A DNA stretch of 64,000 nt from Pseudobutyrivibrio xylanivorans DSM 14809 (GCF_900141825.1 NZ_FQYQ01000001.1:124001-188000); one strand, 5' to 3'. Counted from the stretch's first letter, positions 1 to 10,246 are shown. Notes: generated from the letters alone by a model not told the origin. Numbers and translations: made by a program.

Positions 1-873
1 GATAGAAAGCTTACACAGAACGGTACAAAGACTGCTATGAAGACACTTAACAAGTGGTATAACGAAGGTCTTCTTTGGAAGGATTTCGCTCTTTACACAG
101 CAGGTGATTCTACAGAGGATGATATGATGAAGGCTGGTTATGTTGGTGCATTCCAGCACAACTGGGATTATCCTTTCCGTGGCGGTGATGATTCAATCCA
201 GGCTAACCTTAAGAGAATCGTTGGCGATGATGCTAAGTATGTAGCAGTTGATTGCTTCGAGAACTCAGAGGGCAAGCACCTTAAGTATGTTGACTCAACA
301 GCTGGTGATAGAAAGATCTTCTTCCCAACTACAAATGATGAGCCACTTGCATCACTTCTTTACCTTGATTGGATTTCAGCTCCAGAACACATCAAGTACT
401 TACAGATTGGTGATGAGGGTGTGACACACAACGTTCTTGAGGATGGCGCTATCGAGCTTATCCCAGCTACAGGCGACCCAATCATGAACTCTGGTAACAA
501 CATTGACTACACAATTACATGTAACGGTCTTAACCTTGGTGATGAGGATCTTACACTTCTTTCTATGGCACACAGCTACCCAGCATGTGACCCAGAGGAT
601 GTTCAGAAGGCACTTGATATCGCAGCTACAGACAACAAGATTGCAAAGAACGTAAAGGTTCCAGAAATCATAGCTGAGAACGGTATGGGCGAGGCTCTTG
701 GTTCAAAGAGAGATGTTGTTTATGATACAGCTCTTGCAGCTAAGGAAGCTGATTTTGATAAGGTTTGGGATGACGCAATCGCTGATTACCTTGCATCAGG
801 TTGCCAGGCTATCATGGATGAGAGAACAGAGAAGTTTGAAGCTAAGTATGGCTCTTCAACATCTGTTGATTAA
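1..873 (+). CDS. ABC sugar transporter solute-binding protein, C-terminal part
   Basis: The frame is open from base 1, so this is the 3' part of a longer gene; the ATG at 37 is internal. The 290 visible residues look like the C-terminal lobe of a family 1 extracellular sugar-binding protein of the LplA type: runs of aromatic residues (NKWYNEGLLWKDF, HNWDYPF) and a closing helix before the stop. Such proteins capture oligosaccharides outside the membrane and deliver them to LplB/LplC permeases. The permeases expected with it must lie upstream of the window. The gene ends in a strong terminator at 893-940. The enzymes next to it suggest a xylo-oligosaccharide ligand, but that is inference. Confidence 0.8.
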   Translation, partial: DRKLTQNGTKTAMKTLNKWYNEGLLWKDFALYTAGDSTEDDMMKAGYVGAFQHNWDYPFRGGDDSIQANLKRIVGDDAKYVAVDCFENSEGKHLKYVDSTAGDRKIFFPTTNDEPLASLLYLDWISAPEHIKYLQIGDEGVTHNVLEDGAIELIPATGDPIMNSGNNIDYTITCNGLNLGDEDLTLLSMAHSYPACDPEDVQKALDIAATDNKIAKNVKVPEIIAENGMGEALGSKRDVVYDTALAAKEADFDKVWDDAIADYLASGCQAIMDERTEKFEAKYGSSTSVD

Positions 874-892
874 TTAAATAATTAAAACTTTT

Positions 893-940
893 CCCCACTA
901 ACATCTGAACTTTGTCAGTAGATGTTGGTGGGGATTTTTT
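893..940 (+). terminator. Rho-independent terminator after binding-protein gene
   Basis: CCCCAC near 893 pairs with GTGGGG ending at 933, and AACATC pairs with GATGTT inside it. Six T follow. It separates the binding-protein transcript from the YesL-GH3 operon. Confidence 0.9.
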
Positions 941-985
941 AATACAATATTATCATCCAAGATAGTATCCGGAGGTAGTAATGTT

Positions 986-1636
986 ATGCAAATATTTAGT
1001 CCAGACAGCGAAGTAATGGAGTTTCTTAGTAAGGTTACAGATTATATCATCTTAAATCTTCTTACACTTCTTTGCTCTATTCCAATTATCACTATAGGTG
1101 CAGCTCATACTGCAAAATATTATACATCTATGAAAATCGTTAGAGGTGAGGAACCAAGCGTAACTAAAAGCTATTTTAAATCCTTTAGAGAAAATTTCTC
1201 ACAGGTTACGATAGCATGGCTCATCATCCTTTTGGTAGGACTTGTGCTTGCCTTTGACTGGTACAACGTACTTTACGGCAGAGCAGCCAGCATGCCAATT
1301 ATTCTAAAGGCAGTTTTGGGTGTACTTTCATTTGTCGTTTGGTCAGTTGCATACTGCATGTTCCCATTTGAAGCAAGATATAAGGTGACATTAAAGGAGC
1401 TTTTTAAGGCATCCATGGTAATGGCGCTCCTTAATTTTCCAAGAATGATTTTGATTTTTATCGTGACTTTTTTACCTTACATAATCTGTGCATGGTACAT
1501 CGAATGGGGCCTGGCAATCTGGCTTCTTTGCACCACAGTCACACTTTATTACATAAGTAGGGAATTCAATAAACAGTTAGAAATGTTAAACAAGGAGGAA
1601 GAGATAGTTGAATCAGGAAACAATGAAGCGTGCTAA
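986..1636 (+). CDS. YesL family (DUF624) membrane protein
   Basis: This 216-residue protein has four to six hydrophobic segments (about residues 20-42, 75-95, 105-130, 148-170 and 172-190) and the N-terminal DUF624 pattern: a first helix, then GAAHTAKYY and a short loop with conserved charges. YesL proteins occur with YesM/YesN regulators and Lpl-type sugar importers; their exact role is not established. GGAGG at 971-975 favours ATG 986; the ATG at 981 leads to an early stop. Its 3' end overlaps the start of the GH3 gene by 29 bases, so the two are translationally linked. Confidence 0.8.
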   Translation: MQIFSPDSEVMEFLSKVTDYIILNLLTLLCSIPIITIGAAHTAKYYTSMKIVRGEEPSVTKSYFKSFRENFSQVTIAWLIILLVGLVLAFDWYNVLYGRAASMPIILKAVLGVLSFVVWSVAYCMFPFEARYKVTLKELFKASMVMALLNFPRMILIFIVTFLPYIICAWYIEWGLAIWLLCTTVTLYYISREFNKQLEMLNKEEEIVESGNNEAC

Positions 1637-3749
1637 GGAATTAGTATCGCAGATGACAATAGAGGAGAAGTGTTCGCAGATGCTTCACCACGCAGAGGCC
1701 ATCGACAGACTTGGTATTCCAAAGTACTGCTGGTGGAACGAGGCACTTCACGGAGTGGCAAGAGCTGGAGATGCCACAGTTTTCCCTCAGGCAATCGGCC
1801 TTGGTGCCACATTTGATGAGGAGCTTGTTCAGAAGGTGGCAGATGTTACATCAACAGAAGGACGAGCAAAGTATAATGAGTTTTCAAAGCATGGCGACAG
1901 AGATATCTACAAGGGTCTTACTTACTGGGCTCCAAACGTAAATATCTTCCGTGACCCTAGATGGGGCCGTGGCCATGAGACATACGGTGAGGATCCATAT
2001 CTTACAGGTCAGCTTGGTATGGCCTATGTAAGAGGTCTTCAGGGTGATGATTTAGATAATCCAAAGTCTGCAGCGTGTGCAAAGCATTTCGCTGTTCACT
2101 CGGGTCATGAGGCAGACAGACATCATTTTGATGCGAAGGTAAATGACCAGGATTTATATGATACATATCTCTATGCCTTCAAGCGTCTTGTAAAGGATGC
2201 AAAGGTAGAGGCTGTTATGGGTGCTTACAACAGAGTAAACGGCGAGCCAGCCTGCGGTAGCAAGAGATTGTTGAAGGATATTTTAAGAGGTGACTGGGGC
2301 TTTGAAGGCCATGTAGTTTCAGACTGCTGGGCAATCAGAGATTTCCACGAGAATCACAAGGTAACCACATGTGAAGTGGAATCTGCAGCACTTGCTGTTA
2401 ATAACGGCTGCGATTTGAACTGCGGTTGTGTATATGAGAAGCTTCTCTATGCATACAAGGCAGACCTTGTTTCTGAGGAGACAATCACAGAGTCAGTTGA
2501 GCGTCTCATCGAGCTTCGCCTTCGCCTTGGAACTCTTCCAGAGAGAGGCAGCAAATATGATGACATCCCATATGAGATGGTTGAGTGCAAGGAGCACAAG
2601 GAGCTTGCAAATGAGGTAGCTAAGCGCTCTATGGTACTTCTTAAGAATGATGGACTTCTTCCACTTAAGAAGGATGCTATCAAGACAATCGGTGTCATCG
2701 GACCAAACTCAAATTCTAGAATCGCTCTTGTAGGAAATTACGAGGGTATTTCTTCTGAATATATTACTGTACTTGAAGGAATCCAGCGTTACGTTGGAGA
2801 TGATGTGAGAGTATTCCATTCAGACGGAACTCCACTTTGGAAGGACAGAATGCACGTGCTTTCTGAGGCAAGAGATACATTTGCTGAGGCTATGGCTGTA
2901 GCAGAGCACTCAGATGTTGTAGTACTTGCAATGGGTCTTGATTCTACAATCGAAGGAGAGGAAGGAGATGCTGGAAACGAGTTCGGTAGTGGAGATAAGA
3001 AGGGACTTAAGCTTCCAGGCTTGCAGCAGGAGCTTGTAGAGAAGATTACAGCTATTGGAAAGCCAGTAGTACTTCTTGTTTTAGCAGGTTCTGCCATGGA
3101 TTTAAGCTGGGCTAATGATAACGTAAATGCGATAATTCAGTGCTGGTATCCAGGAGCAAGAGGTGGACGTGCAATCGCCGAGGTTCTTTTCGGAGAGGAC
3201 AGCCCATCAGGAAAGCTTCCACTTACCTTCTATAAGTCAGATGCTGATTTACCACCATTCGAGGATTACTCAATGGAGGGACGTACATACAGATATTTCA
3301 AGGGCACACCACTTTATCCATTTGGATATGGTCTTAGCTATTCAGATATTCAGTATTCAAATGCTGGCATCGACAAGAATGAGGGTGCTATTGGAGATAA
3401 ATTTACAGTTAAGGTAACAGTTAAGAATGCAGGGGATTACAAGGCACACGAGACTGTTCAGGTATATGTGAAGGATGTTGAGGCATCTACAAGAGTTGCT
3501 AACTGCATGCTTCGCAAGATTGCAAAGGTTGAACTTCTTCCAGGGGAATCAAAGGAAGTAAGTCTTGAACTTTCAGCCCGTGACTTTGCACTTATTGATG
3601 AGAAGGGCAGATGTGTTGTAGAGCCAGGTGCCTTCAAGGTATCTATCGGTGGTCAGCAGCCAGATGCAAGAAGTGCAGAGCTTACAGGAAAGACAGTAGA
3701 TATTTTTGATGTGGTGTTAAAGGGAGAAGTAACTGAAGTAGAGTATTAG
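1608..3749 (+). CDS. GH3 beta-xylosidase / beta-glucosidase (cytoplasmic)
   Basis: This 713-residue glycoside hydrolase family 3 enzyme has the usual order: TIM-barrel domain (about 1-300), alpha/beta sandwich (about 340-560) and C-terminal fibronectin-III-like domain (about 610-700). The nucleophile is Asp239 in the SDCW motif. WWNEALHG near residue 42 and KHFAVHSG near 160 are typical of the xylosidase-rich branch. No signal peptide is seen, so it should act on imported oligosaccharides. I chose the TTG at 1608 because AGGAGG at 1593-1598 is ideally spaced for it; ATG 1623 is the alternative. Xylose release is favoured by the neighbouring GH43, GH8 and esterase genes, but glucosidase activity cannot be excluded. 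Confidence 0.88.
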   Translation: MNQETMKRAKELVSQMTIEEKCSQMLHHAEAIDRLGIPKYCWWNEALHGVARAGDATVFPQAIGLGATFDEELVQKVADVTSTEGRAKYNEFSKHGDRDIYKGLTYWAPNVNIFRDPRWGRGHETYGEDPYLTGQLGMAYVRGLQGDDLDNPKSAACAKHFAVHSGHEADRHHFDAKVNDQDLYDTYLYAFKRLVKDAKVEAVMGAYNRVNGEPACGSKRLLKDILRGDWGFEGHVVSDCWAIRDFHENHKVTTCEVESAALAVNNGCDLNCGCVYEKLLYAYKADLVSEETITESVERLIELRLRLGTLPERGSKYDDIPYEMVECKEHKELANEVAKRSMVLLKNDGLLPLKKDAIKTIGVIGPNSNSRIALVGNYEGISSEYITVLEGIQRYVGDDVRVFHSDGTPLWKDRMHVLSEARDTFAEAMAVAEHSDVVVLAMGLDSTIEGEEGDAGNEFGSGDKKGLKLPGLQQELVEKITAIGKPVVLLVLAGSAMDLSWANDNVNAIIQCWYPGARGGRAIAEVLFGEDSPSGKLPLTFYKSDADLPPFEDYSMEGRTYRYFKGTPLYPFGYGLSYSDIQYSNAGIDKNEGAIGDKFTVKVTVKNAGDYKAHETVQVYVKDVEASTRVANCMLRKIAKVELLPGESKEVSLELSARDFALIDEKGRCVVEPGAFKVSIGGQQPDARSAELTGKTVDIFDVVLKGEVTEVEY

Positions 3750-3761
3750 GAGGATAATGTA

Positions 3762-5465
3762 ATGGAAATGCAAATTGCAAAGGCACCAACAGACCCAGAA
3801 AAGAATCGACCATATTTTTACATAATCAAAGATAAAGAGCTTTTCACACAGTCTGATGAGGAAGGCAAGGGTGTTTCCTTCCTTTATCAGAGCGATGGAC
3901 GTCTTATCAGCAGCGCAACATTCACAGGAAATGTTACTGATGAGCACATCTTAAAGCTTATGGAGACAGTAGATGGTTTCAAGAAGCTTGTTCATTCTGT
4001 AGGTGTTTCTGTGGAAATGGAAGATAAGGATAAGCAGGCAGAATTCGTATTCCAGATGTATGGCAAGAAGGATTTATATGGCGGTGGAGCTAACCTTATT
4101 GCTAACGTAAATACGAATTCCCAGGAGGAACGTATCTATCTTAATGATATCGCTTGGACAGATGATGATGATGTCCCAGGACAGATTCGTATTCACACAG
4201 ATGCGCCAGAGGAGAAGGCATTTCTTTCTGTAAGATTCTTCCTAAATGACGGTTTTGAGGCTCCACCTCAGCTTGAGGAAAAGCCTGTTGATACAGCATC
4301 ACCAGAGTACAAGGAGATGATTGACCGCTCTTTAGTAAATCTTGGAAATACAAAGCGTCTTGTTGATGTAGTAAACAAGGCAAAGGCTGGAGAGGATGTA
4401 AACATATGCTACATCGGTGGCTCTATCACTCAGGGTGCCGGTGCTACACCTATTAACGAAGAATGCTATGCACGTAAATCCTTCCTTGGCTTCAAAAAGC
4501 TTATGGGAAATGGGGATAACATTCACTATGTAAAGGCTGGTGTAGGCGGAACACCTTCAGAGCTTGGTATGATTCGCTTTGACAGAGATGTGCTTAGAGA
4601 TGGCACTGTAGAGCCTGATCTTCTTGTAGTTGAATTTGCAGTAAACGACGAGGGAGACGAGACAAAGGGTAATTGCTTCGAGAGTCTTGTAAGACGCGCA
4701 TTAAAGCTTCCTAGCAAGCCAGCAGTAATGCTTATGTTCTCAGTATTTGCAGATGATTACAACCTTCAGGACAGACTTTCTCCTGTAGGCTTCAGATATG
4801 ATTTGCCAATGGCTAGCGTTAAGGATGCTGTAGTACCACAGTTCTATGACAGAGATAAGAGAATCCTTACAAAGCACCAGTACTTCTATGATATGTTCCA
4901 CCCAACAAATCTTGGACATACTATTATGGCAGATTGCTTGATTAACATCATGGAAAAAGCAATCGAGAAGGGCGCTGATGAGTCATACGACCCACGCCTT
5001 TCAGAAGCACCAGCAATTGGAAATACCTTTGATGATGTTATTCTTGTGGATAAGAAGGACGATACAAATCTTGTCAGTGTACAACCTGGCGGATTCGTAT
5101 ATACGGATGATGTTCTTCAGTCGGTTGAGATGGATATGGATTTAAAGCTTTCGCCAGAGTTCCCATACAACTGGATGTACGATGGTGCTAAGGGCAGCAG
5201 TGAGCCATTCGAAATGGATGTAGAGTGCAAGGCTCTCGTAATCGTAATGAAGGACTCAGGCGAGGTGGACGCAGCCACAGCAAAGGTATACGTAGATGGC
5301 AAATTTGTCCGCGACCTTGACCCATATGTAAACCGCTGGTGCCACTGCAACCCACTCATCGTAATCAACGAGAAGGAAACAGCCAAGCATCACGTAAGAG
5401 TTGAAGTAGATAAGGATGACGTACGTAACAAATTCACTATTTTAGGTTTTGGATTAGTTAAATAA
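3762..5465 (+). CDS. SGNH/GDSL hydrolase, probable acetyl-xylo-oligosaccharide esterase
   Basis: This 567-residue protein has a long N-terminal beta-rich part (about 1-190), then an SGNH hydrolase core. Block I is IGGSITQG with nucleophile Ser221, a VVEFAVND block follows, and the catalytic Asp377 and His380 sit in DMFHPTNLGH. A further beta-rich region closes the protein. SGNH enzymes of this layout remove acetyl groups from sugars. The gene lies 12 bases after the GH3 stop with AGGAGG at 3749-3754, and 13 bases before GH43. A cytoplasmic deacetylase for imported acetylated xylo-oligosaccharides is the natural reading; the substrate is inferred from context. Confidence 0.78.
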   Translation: MEMQIAKAPTDPEKNRPYFYIIKDKELFTQSDEEGKGVSFLYQSDGRLISSATFTGNVTDEHILKLMETVDGFKKLVHSVGVSVEMEDKDKQAEFVFQMYGKKDLYGGGANLIANVNTNSQEERIYLNDIAWTDDDDVPGQIRIHTDAPEEKAFLSVRFFLNDGFEAPPQLEEKPVDTASPEYKEMIDRSLVNLGNTKRLVDVVNKAKAGEDVNICYIGGSITQGAGATPINEECYARKSFLGFKKLMGNGDNIHYVKAGVGGTPSELGMIRFDRDVLRDGTVEPDLLVVEFAVNDEGDETKGNCFESLVRRALKLPSKPAVMLMFSVFADDYNLQDRLSPVGFRYDLPMASVKDAVVPQFYDRDKRILTKHQYFYDMFHPTNLGHTIMADCLINIMEKAIEKGADESYDPRLSEAPAIGNTFDDVILVDKKDDTNLVSVQPGGFVYTDDVLQSVEMDMDLKLSPEFPYNWMYDGAKGSSEPFEMDVECKALVIVMKDSGEVDAATAKVYVDGKFVRDLDPYVNRWCHCNPLIVINEKETAKHHVRVEVDKDDVRNKFTILGFGLVK

Positions 5466-5478
5466 GGAGAATAATGAG

Positions 5479-7029
5479 ATGACAGTAGCACATAATCCAA
5501 TTTTAAAAGGATTTTATCCAGACCCTTCAGCATGCCGCGTAGGGGATGATTACTATATTGTTTGTTCAAGCTTTGTATACGCCCCAGGGGTTCCAATCTT
5601 CCACAGCAAGGATTTGGCACACTGGGAGCAGATAGGACATGTACTTGATAGAGAAAGCCAGCTTCCAGTAAGCGGCGAGATTTCAAGAGGAATCTTTGCT
5701 CCAACAATCAGAGAGCATAAGGGCACATTTTACATGATTACTACAAACGTAAGCCACGGCGGTAATTTTGTAGTAACTGCAAAGGATCCAGCAGGTCCTT
5801 GGTCTGAGCCATACTACTTAGGTGAGGATGCACCTGGTATCGACCCATCACTTTTCTTCGATGATGATGACAGATGCTACTATGTAGGAACACGTCCAAA
5901 TCCAGAGGGAGTTCGCTATAACGGTGACTGGGAAATCTGGGTACAGGAATTAGACCTTAACACAATGAAGCTCGTAGGTGAGTCTATGGCAATCTGGAAG
6001 GGCGCCGTTAAAGATGTTATCTGGCCAGAAGGTCCACACCTTTACAAGAAGGATGGCTATTATTATCTTCTTCATGCAGAAGGCGGTACAGGCCCAGAGC
6101 ACGCTATTTCAGTAGCCCGTTCAAAGGAACTTTTTGCTTGGTTTGAGGGCTGCCCAAGAAATCCTATTTTTTCTCATAGAAATTTAGGTAAGGATTATCC
6201 TATAATATATGCTGGTCACGGTGATTTAATCGATGATAAAAACGGCAACTGGTACATTGTTATGCTTGCTTCTCGTCCATGCGAAAAGCACTGCAGCATA
6301 GGTCGTGAGACCTTCCTTGCAAAGGTTGTTTGGGAAGAGGGGTGGCCAGTTATCAATCCTGGTATTGGTAAGCTCGAGGATGATGTGGAGCTGACCTTTG
6401 AGGAGCATCCATTTGCAGCAGAGAATGAGTGGAGCGATGAGCTTCATTTCTGGACAAACGAATTAGACCAGCGTCTTGTTGGTATCGAAAAGAGAAACGA
6501 GGACATCTACTCACTTACACAGCGTCCAGGATTCCTTCGTCTTTTCACTCGTCCAGAGCGTGCAGAGGAAATGTGCTATCCATCATATCTAGGATTGCGT
6601 CAGAAGGATTATTCGTTTAAGGTAAATACTGGAGTTGATTTTACTCCAGCAAACGAAAATGAATGTGGTGGTTTGGTTCTTTTCCAGAATCATGCTAATC
6701 ACCTTACTCTTGAGATAGTATTAAAGGGTGGCAAGAAGGTTCTTCAGGTACGCAAGACTGTTAAGGGAGAAGAGACGGTTACAGCATCGGCTGAGGTTAG
6801 CACAGATGTTGTTACAATTGAGCTTCAGGCTAAGGCACAGAAGGCAGATGCTTATCTTGTGGAGAATGGAAAACACACACTTCTTGAAGCAGGTATCGAT
6901 TTATTGCCATACACCACAGAAGAAGCAGGCGGATTTGTAGGATGTACAGTGGGAATGTACACTTCTTCAAATGGTAAACCAAGCGAGAACCACTGCGATT
7001 TCGCATGGCTTACTTTAGAGAGAAATTAA
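5479..7029 (+). CDS. GH43 beta-xylosidase / alpha-L-arabinofuranosidase
   Basis: This 516-residue protein has an N-terminal five-bladed propeller (about 1-310) and a C-terminal concanavalin-like domain (about 320-515), the layout of GH43 xylosidases in the XynB group. The three catalytic carboxylates are visible: Asp15 in FYPDPS (base), Asp122 in GIDPSLF (pKa modulator) and Glu184 in WPEGPH (acid). VPIFHSKDLAHW is the family's substrate-pocket signature. No signal peptide. AAGGAG precedes ATG 5479. It should release xylose, possibly arabinose, from xylo-oligosaccharides inside the cell. Confidence 0.9.
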   Translation: MTVAHNPILKGFYPDPSACRVGDDYYIVCSSFVYAPGVPIFHSKDLAHWEQIGHVLDRESQLPVSGEISRGIFAPTIREHKGTFYMITTNVSHGGNFVVTAKDPAGPWSEPYYLGEDAPGIDPSLFFDDDDRCYYVGTRPNPEGVRYNGDWEIWVQELDLNTMKLVGESMAIWKGAVKDVIWPEGPHLYKKDGYYYLLHAEGGTGPEHAISVARSKELFAWFEGCPRNPIFSHRNLGKDYPIIYAGHGDLIDDKNGNWYIVMLASRPCEKHCSIGRETFLAKVVWEEGWPVINPGIGKLEDDVELTFEEHPFAAENEWSDELHFWTNELDQRLVGIEKRNEDIYSLTQRPGFLRLFTRPERAEEMCYPSYLGLRQKDYSFKVNTGVDFTPANENECGGLVLFQNHANHLTLEIVLKGGKKVLQVRKTVKGEETVTASAEVSTDVVTIELQAKAQKADAYLVENGKHTLLEAGIDLLPYTTEEAGGFVGCTVGMYTSSNGKPSENHCDFAWLTLERN

Positions 7030-7046
7030 TTTATTGGGTGATGTTA

Positions 7047-8654
7047 ATGACAAAATTTGATTCTTATTTTGGAAGATTTATTTCTAAAACAACTTCAAAG
7101 AGAAGACTGATGGCATTCTATATTGTGTTTGTCATCATTCCTATCCTTTTAGTTGATGGTCTTGTTGTTTCGGGCGCATATCGTGCTGAGTTGGCAGCAA
7201 GAGAGCATACCATGGAGAATCAGGCTAATGCCATTACTTACACCTTTGAAAACCAAATTGATCAGGCTGCTAAGTTGGGCAATGCTCTTTATAGCAGCCT
7301 GTATGTTGATAGATTTTTAAACACAGAGTTTAAAACGAATCTTGAATACTATAATGCATATCATGATTTCTTTGATGACACTCTCCTTAAGCTGGTAGAG
7401 GGGCAGTCAGGTCTTGATTTTTGTATATACATAGATAATGATACAGTCACAAATGGTGCTGAGTTCCAGCGTTTGGACCAGGCCGTTGGCACTGACTGGT
7501 ATACCTATGTTGAAGAATCCGATTTAAATAAAGGCTTATATTTCGGCAGAAGAAAAACTGCAGATAGCCAGATTCAAAAGACTATCTATTATTTCCAAAG
7601 ATTGAATTATTACAACAGGGTTTCCAAAAACATTTTGCTTGTTATCATCGATTATGGAAAGATTTCTGATAGTATTTCCAATTTAAATTTTGAAAATCGT
7701 GCTTATGTCTGTGACAATTCGCGAGTAATTTTGTCCAACAGTAAGTATAGCAATATAAATAAAGACTATGGTTTAAAGCTTGATCTTAAAGATATATCTT
7801 ATTCACAGGAGTTTCAGAGCTACAATCAGATTCTTACAGTGGATGTTTTAGCGGGGAATAATTCCTTCCTGAATGCCTTTAAGAGCCGCTGGTATCAGTT
7901 CCTTCTTCTGATTATTGTAAATATGGTTTTACCTATCTATGTCAGCAGCATCTTGAACACTGTTTATCAGAATAAGCTGAAGGAACAGGAATCCTTTGTG
8001 GCAAGAAAGAACGCAGAGCTCCTTGCACTACACAGTCAGATTAATCCACATTTCCTTTTTAATGCACTTGAAAGTATACGAATGCATTCTCTTTTGAAAC
8101 AGGAAACTGAGACTTCAAAAATGGTGGAGCATCTTGCCAAGCTTCAGCGTCAGTATACTGAGTGGAATGAGGATAATGTTACTATTGAAAAGGAGATAGA
8201 ATTCGTAAATGCATATCTGGAATTGCAGAAATATCGCTTCGGTGACAGACTGTCATTTGATATTGATGTGGAAACTGAGTGCTTGAAATTATTGATTCCA
8301 AAGCTTACTATAGTAACGTTCGTAGAAAACGCATGCATCCATGGAATAGAAAGTAAAATCACGCCAGGATGGATATTTGTAAGGATTTCCACCGACGGTG
8401 AATTTATGACTCTTGAAATAGAGGATACAGGAAACGGAATGGGAGAGGAGGAAGAAAAAAATCTTCTTCGAAGGATGCGTTTTGCAAATATCGAAATGCT
8501 CAAGGAAAAAGGTAGAGTGGGTATTGTTAATGCCTGTCTCAGACTTAAAATGATGTCTGAGGACGAGGCTGTCTTTGACCTTGATTCGGAGCCAGGCACA
8601 GGTACACTTGTGCAAATTATGGTTCCAGTGAAATATTTAAAGGGGTTATTGTAG
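7047..8654 (+). CDS. YesM-type sensor histidine kinase
   Basis: The protein has 535 residues from ATG 7047, chosen over ATG 7041 because GGGTG at 7036-7040 is then 6 bases away. It has one membrane helix near residues 20-42, an extracytoplasmic sensor region to about 280, a second helix near 285-307, then a His_kinase domain with the phosphorylated His335 in INPHFLFNALES. The ATPase domain has the N box FVENACIHG and the G box IEDTGNGMG. This class senses extracellular sugars and phosphorylates YesN-type regulators. It lies 17 bases after GH43 and 2 bases before its response regulator. Confidence 0.9.
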   Translation: MTKFDSYFGRFISKTTSKRRLMAFYIVFVIIPILLVDGLVVSGAYRAELAAREHTMENQANAITYTFENQIDQAAKLGNALYSSLYVDRFLNTEFKTNLEYYNAYHDFFDDTLLKLVEGQSGLDFCIYIDNDTVTNGAEFQRLDQAVGTDWYTYVEESDLNKGLYFGRRKTADSQIQKTIYYFQRLNYYNRVSKNILLVIIDYGKISDSISNLNFENRAYVCDNSRVILSNSKYSNINKDYGLKLDLKDISYSQEFQSYNQILTVDVLAGNNSFLNAFKSRWYQFLLLIIVNMVLPIYVSSILNTVYQNKLKEQESFVARKNAELLALHSQINPHFLFNALESIRMHSLLKQETETSKMVEHLAKLQRQYTEWNEDNVTIEKEIEFVNAYLELQKYRFGDRLSFDIDVETECLKLLIPKLTIVTFVENACIHGIESKITPGWIFVRISTDGEFMTLEIEDTGNGMGEEEEKNLLRRMRFANIEMLKEKGRVGIVNACLRLKMMSEDEAVFDLDSEPGTGTLVQIMVPVKYLKGLL

Positions 8655-8656
8655 TA

Positions 8657-10237
8657 ATGTTAGAGGTTTTATTAGTAGATGACGAGCCATTTATTTTACA
8701 GGGCTTGCAGCTTTTAGTGGATTGGGAAAAGGAAGGATATCATATTTCCACTGCATCAAATGGTAAGGAGGCATATGATTTCGTTTCAAACAATCCTGTT
8801 GATTTGATTATCTCAGATATTAAAATGCCAGTTATGACCGGCATTGAGCTTTTAAAGGCTATCAGAACTGAGCTGGATAAGGATATATATTTTGTTGTCC
8901 TTAGTGGCTATGCAGAATTCGGCTATGCTCAGGAGGCACTTCGTTTTGATTGTACCGATTATATTTTAAAGCCTGTAGAGAGTGAACAGCTTCTTTCTAT
9001 CCTTAGAAAGGTTTCAGCATTAAATCAGGCAAAGACTTCCCGCACTAAAGACGGTATAAGAAAAGAGAAGGCATATATGGAACGTACTCTTATGCATCTT
9101 CTCAGTGGTAAATATGATGTAAATGATTTGGAGTATGTATCTCAGAAGACAAATATAGATGAGGAAAAATGTTATGTGGAGATTCAGCTTGATGAGCAGA
9201 ATCCGGCAGAAGATTTTTCCGATGATGATAAGAAGGCAATGCTTGCTAAGCTTTATACATCAGCATGTGATTATTTGAAGGATGATTCCATCTTTTGTAT
9301 TCGTGATATTTCCGACAGCGAGCAGGTTTATGATATAGGCTTTGTTTACAGTGAGAGTATGGCACAGCGTTTGCAGCTTACGGCAAAGGAATATCTTATA
9401 AGATTTTTGGAATACATGGAGGCAAATACCAATCTTGCCATCACAGTGCTTGTAGGAAAGCCAGTCACAGGTATTAGAAATATTTCAAAGTCATATGGTA
9501 CTGCCAACATGCTTCATTCCCTTCAGGGCTTCCGCGATAAGAAGAATATATACTTCTATGAGGAAGAGTACAAGGTTGGCGAGACAGGACTTATTATCTG
9601 CAAAAAGCAGCTTGATGCGTTGATAACTGCCATCGAAAGAGGCGAGCATGTGGAAATCCGTAAATGCGTAGAGGATTTTTACGAGGAAATGCAAAAGACG
9701 GGTGTAACAGGCTCTACAATGAATCTGAATATCAATTATCTTTTGTTCCAGCTTATACATCTTGCCAGCGAGCTTGATAGTGAAGTTAACCAGGAGGAAA
9801 TTCTTCGTATCATTTCTGAGACTACATCTGAGGAAGGTATCAGAAGAGGCGGAAGAACTCACCTTTGTCGTATGTCCTATGCTTATGGCGAGTATCTTGC
9901 TCAGCTTCGTAAAAACGTATCAAGAGGTGTTCTTGGAGATGTGGAAGAGGAGATAAAGAAGAACTACGCTTCAAACCTTACCCTTAAGGATTTAAGTGAG
10001 AAATACTACGTCAACTCAGCTTATTTGGGACAGCTCTTCAGAAAGAAGTACGGATGCTCATTTAAGGATTATCTTAATAAAAAGAGAATCGAGGAGGCAG
10101 CAAAGCTTCTTCGCAAAACTGATATGAAAATTTATGAAGTGGCAGAATCTGTAGGTTATAAGGATGCGGATTACTTTGTAAATAAGTTTATAGAGGCAAT
10201 GGGTTGTACACCTACAAAATACAAGAAGAATTTTTAG
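8657..10237 (+). CDS. YesN-type response regulator (receiver + AraC HTH)
   Basis: This 526-residue regulator has an N-terminal receiver domain: acidic DDE at 8-10, phosphorylated Asp54 in IISDIKMP, and Lys near 104 in DYILKPVE. A long linker follows, then two AraC-type helix-turn-helix motifs in the last 100 residues (SEKYYVNSAYLGQLFRKKYG and a YEVAESVGYKDADYF block). It is cotranscribed with the kinase and probably activates this xylo-oligosaccharide locus, including the binding-protein promoter just downstream. No operator could be assigned. Confidence 0.9.
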   Translation: MLEVLLVDDEPFILQGLQLLVDWEKEGYHISTASNGKEAYDFVSNNPVDLIISDIKMPVMTGIELLKAIRTELDKDIYFVVLSGYAEFGYAQEALRFDCTDYILKPVESEQLLSILRKVSALNQAKTSRTKDGIRKEKAYMERTLMHLLSGKYDVNDLEYVSQKTNIDEEKCYVEIQLDEQNPAEDFSDDDKKAMLAKLYTSACDYLKDDSIFCIRDISDSEQVYDIGFVYSESMAQRLQLTAKEYLIRFLEYMEANTNLAITVLVGKPVTGIRNISKSYGTANMLHSLQGFRDKKNIYFYEEEYKVGETGLIICKKQLDALITAIERGEHVEIRKCVEDFYEEMQKTGVTGSTMNLNINYLLFQLIHLASELDSEVNQEEILRIISETTSEEGIRRGGRTHLCRMSYAYGEYLAQLRKNVSRGVLGDVEEEIKKNYASNLTLKDLSEKYYVNSAYLGQLFRKKYGCSFKDYLNKKRIEEAAKLLRKTDMKIYEVAESVGYKDADYFVNKFIEAMGCTPTKYKKNF

Positions 10238-10246
10238 ACATTGAAT

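Noticed and set aside
37-39. ATG 37 as the start of the first gene
   Set aside because: The frame is open to base 1 and the upstream residues continue the protein; the start lies outside the window.
2789-3097. Minus-strand 102-codon frame in the first GH3 gene
   Set aside because: Ser/Pro-rich translation typical of the reverse of a biased coding sequence.
8150-8615. Minus-strand open frames of 108 and 149 codons
   Set aside because: They lie inside the histidine kinase gene, have no ribosome site and low-complexity composition; shadows of the real gene.
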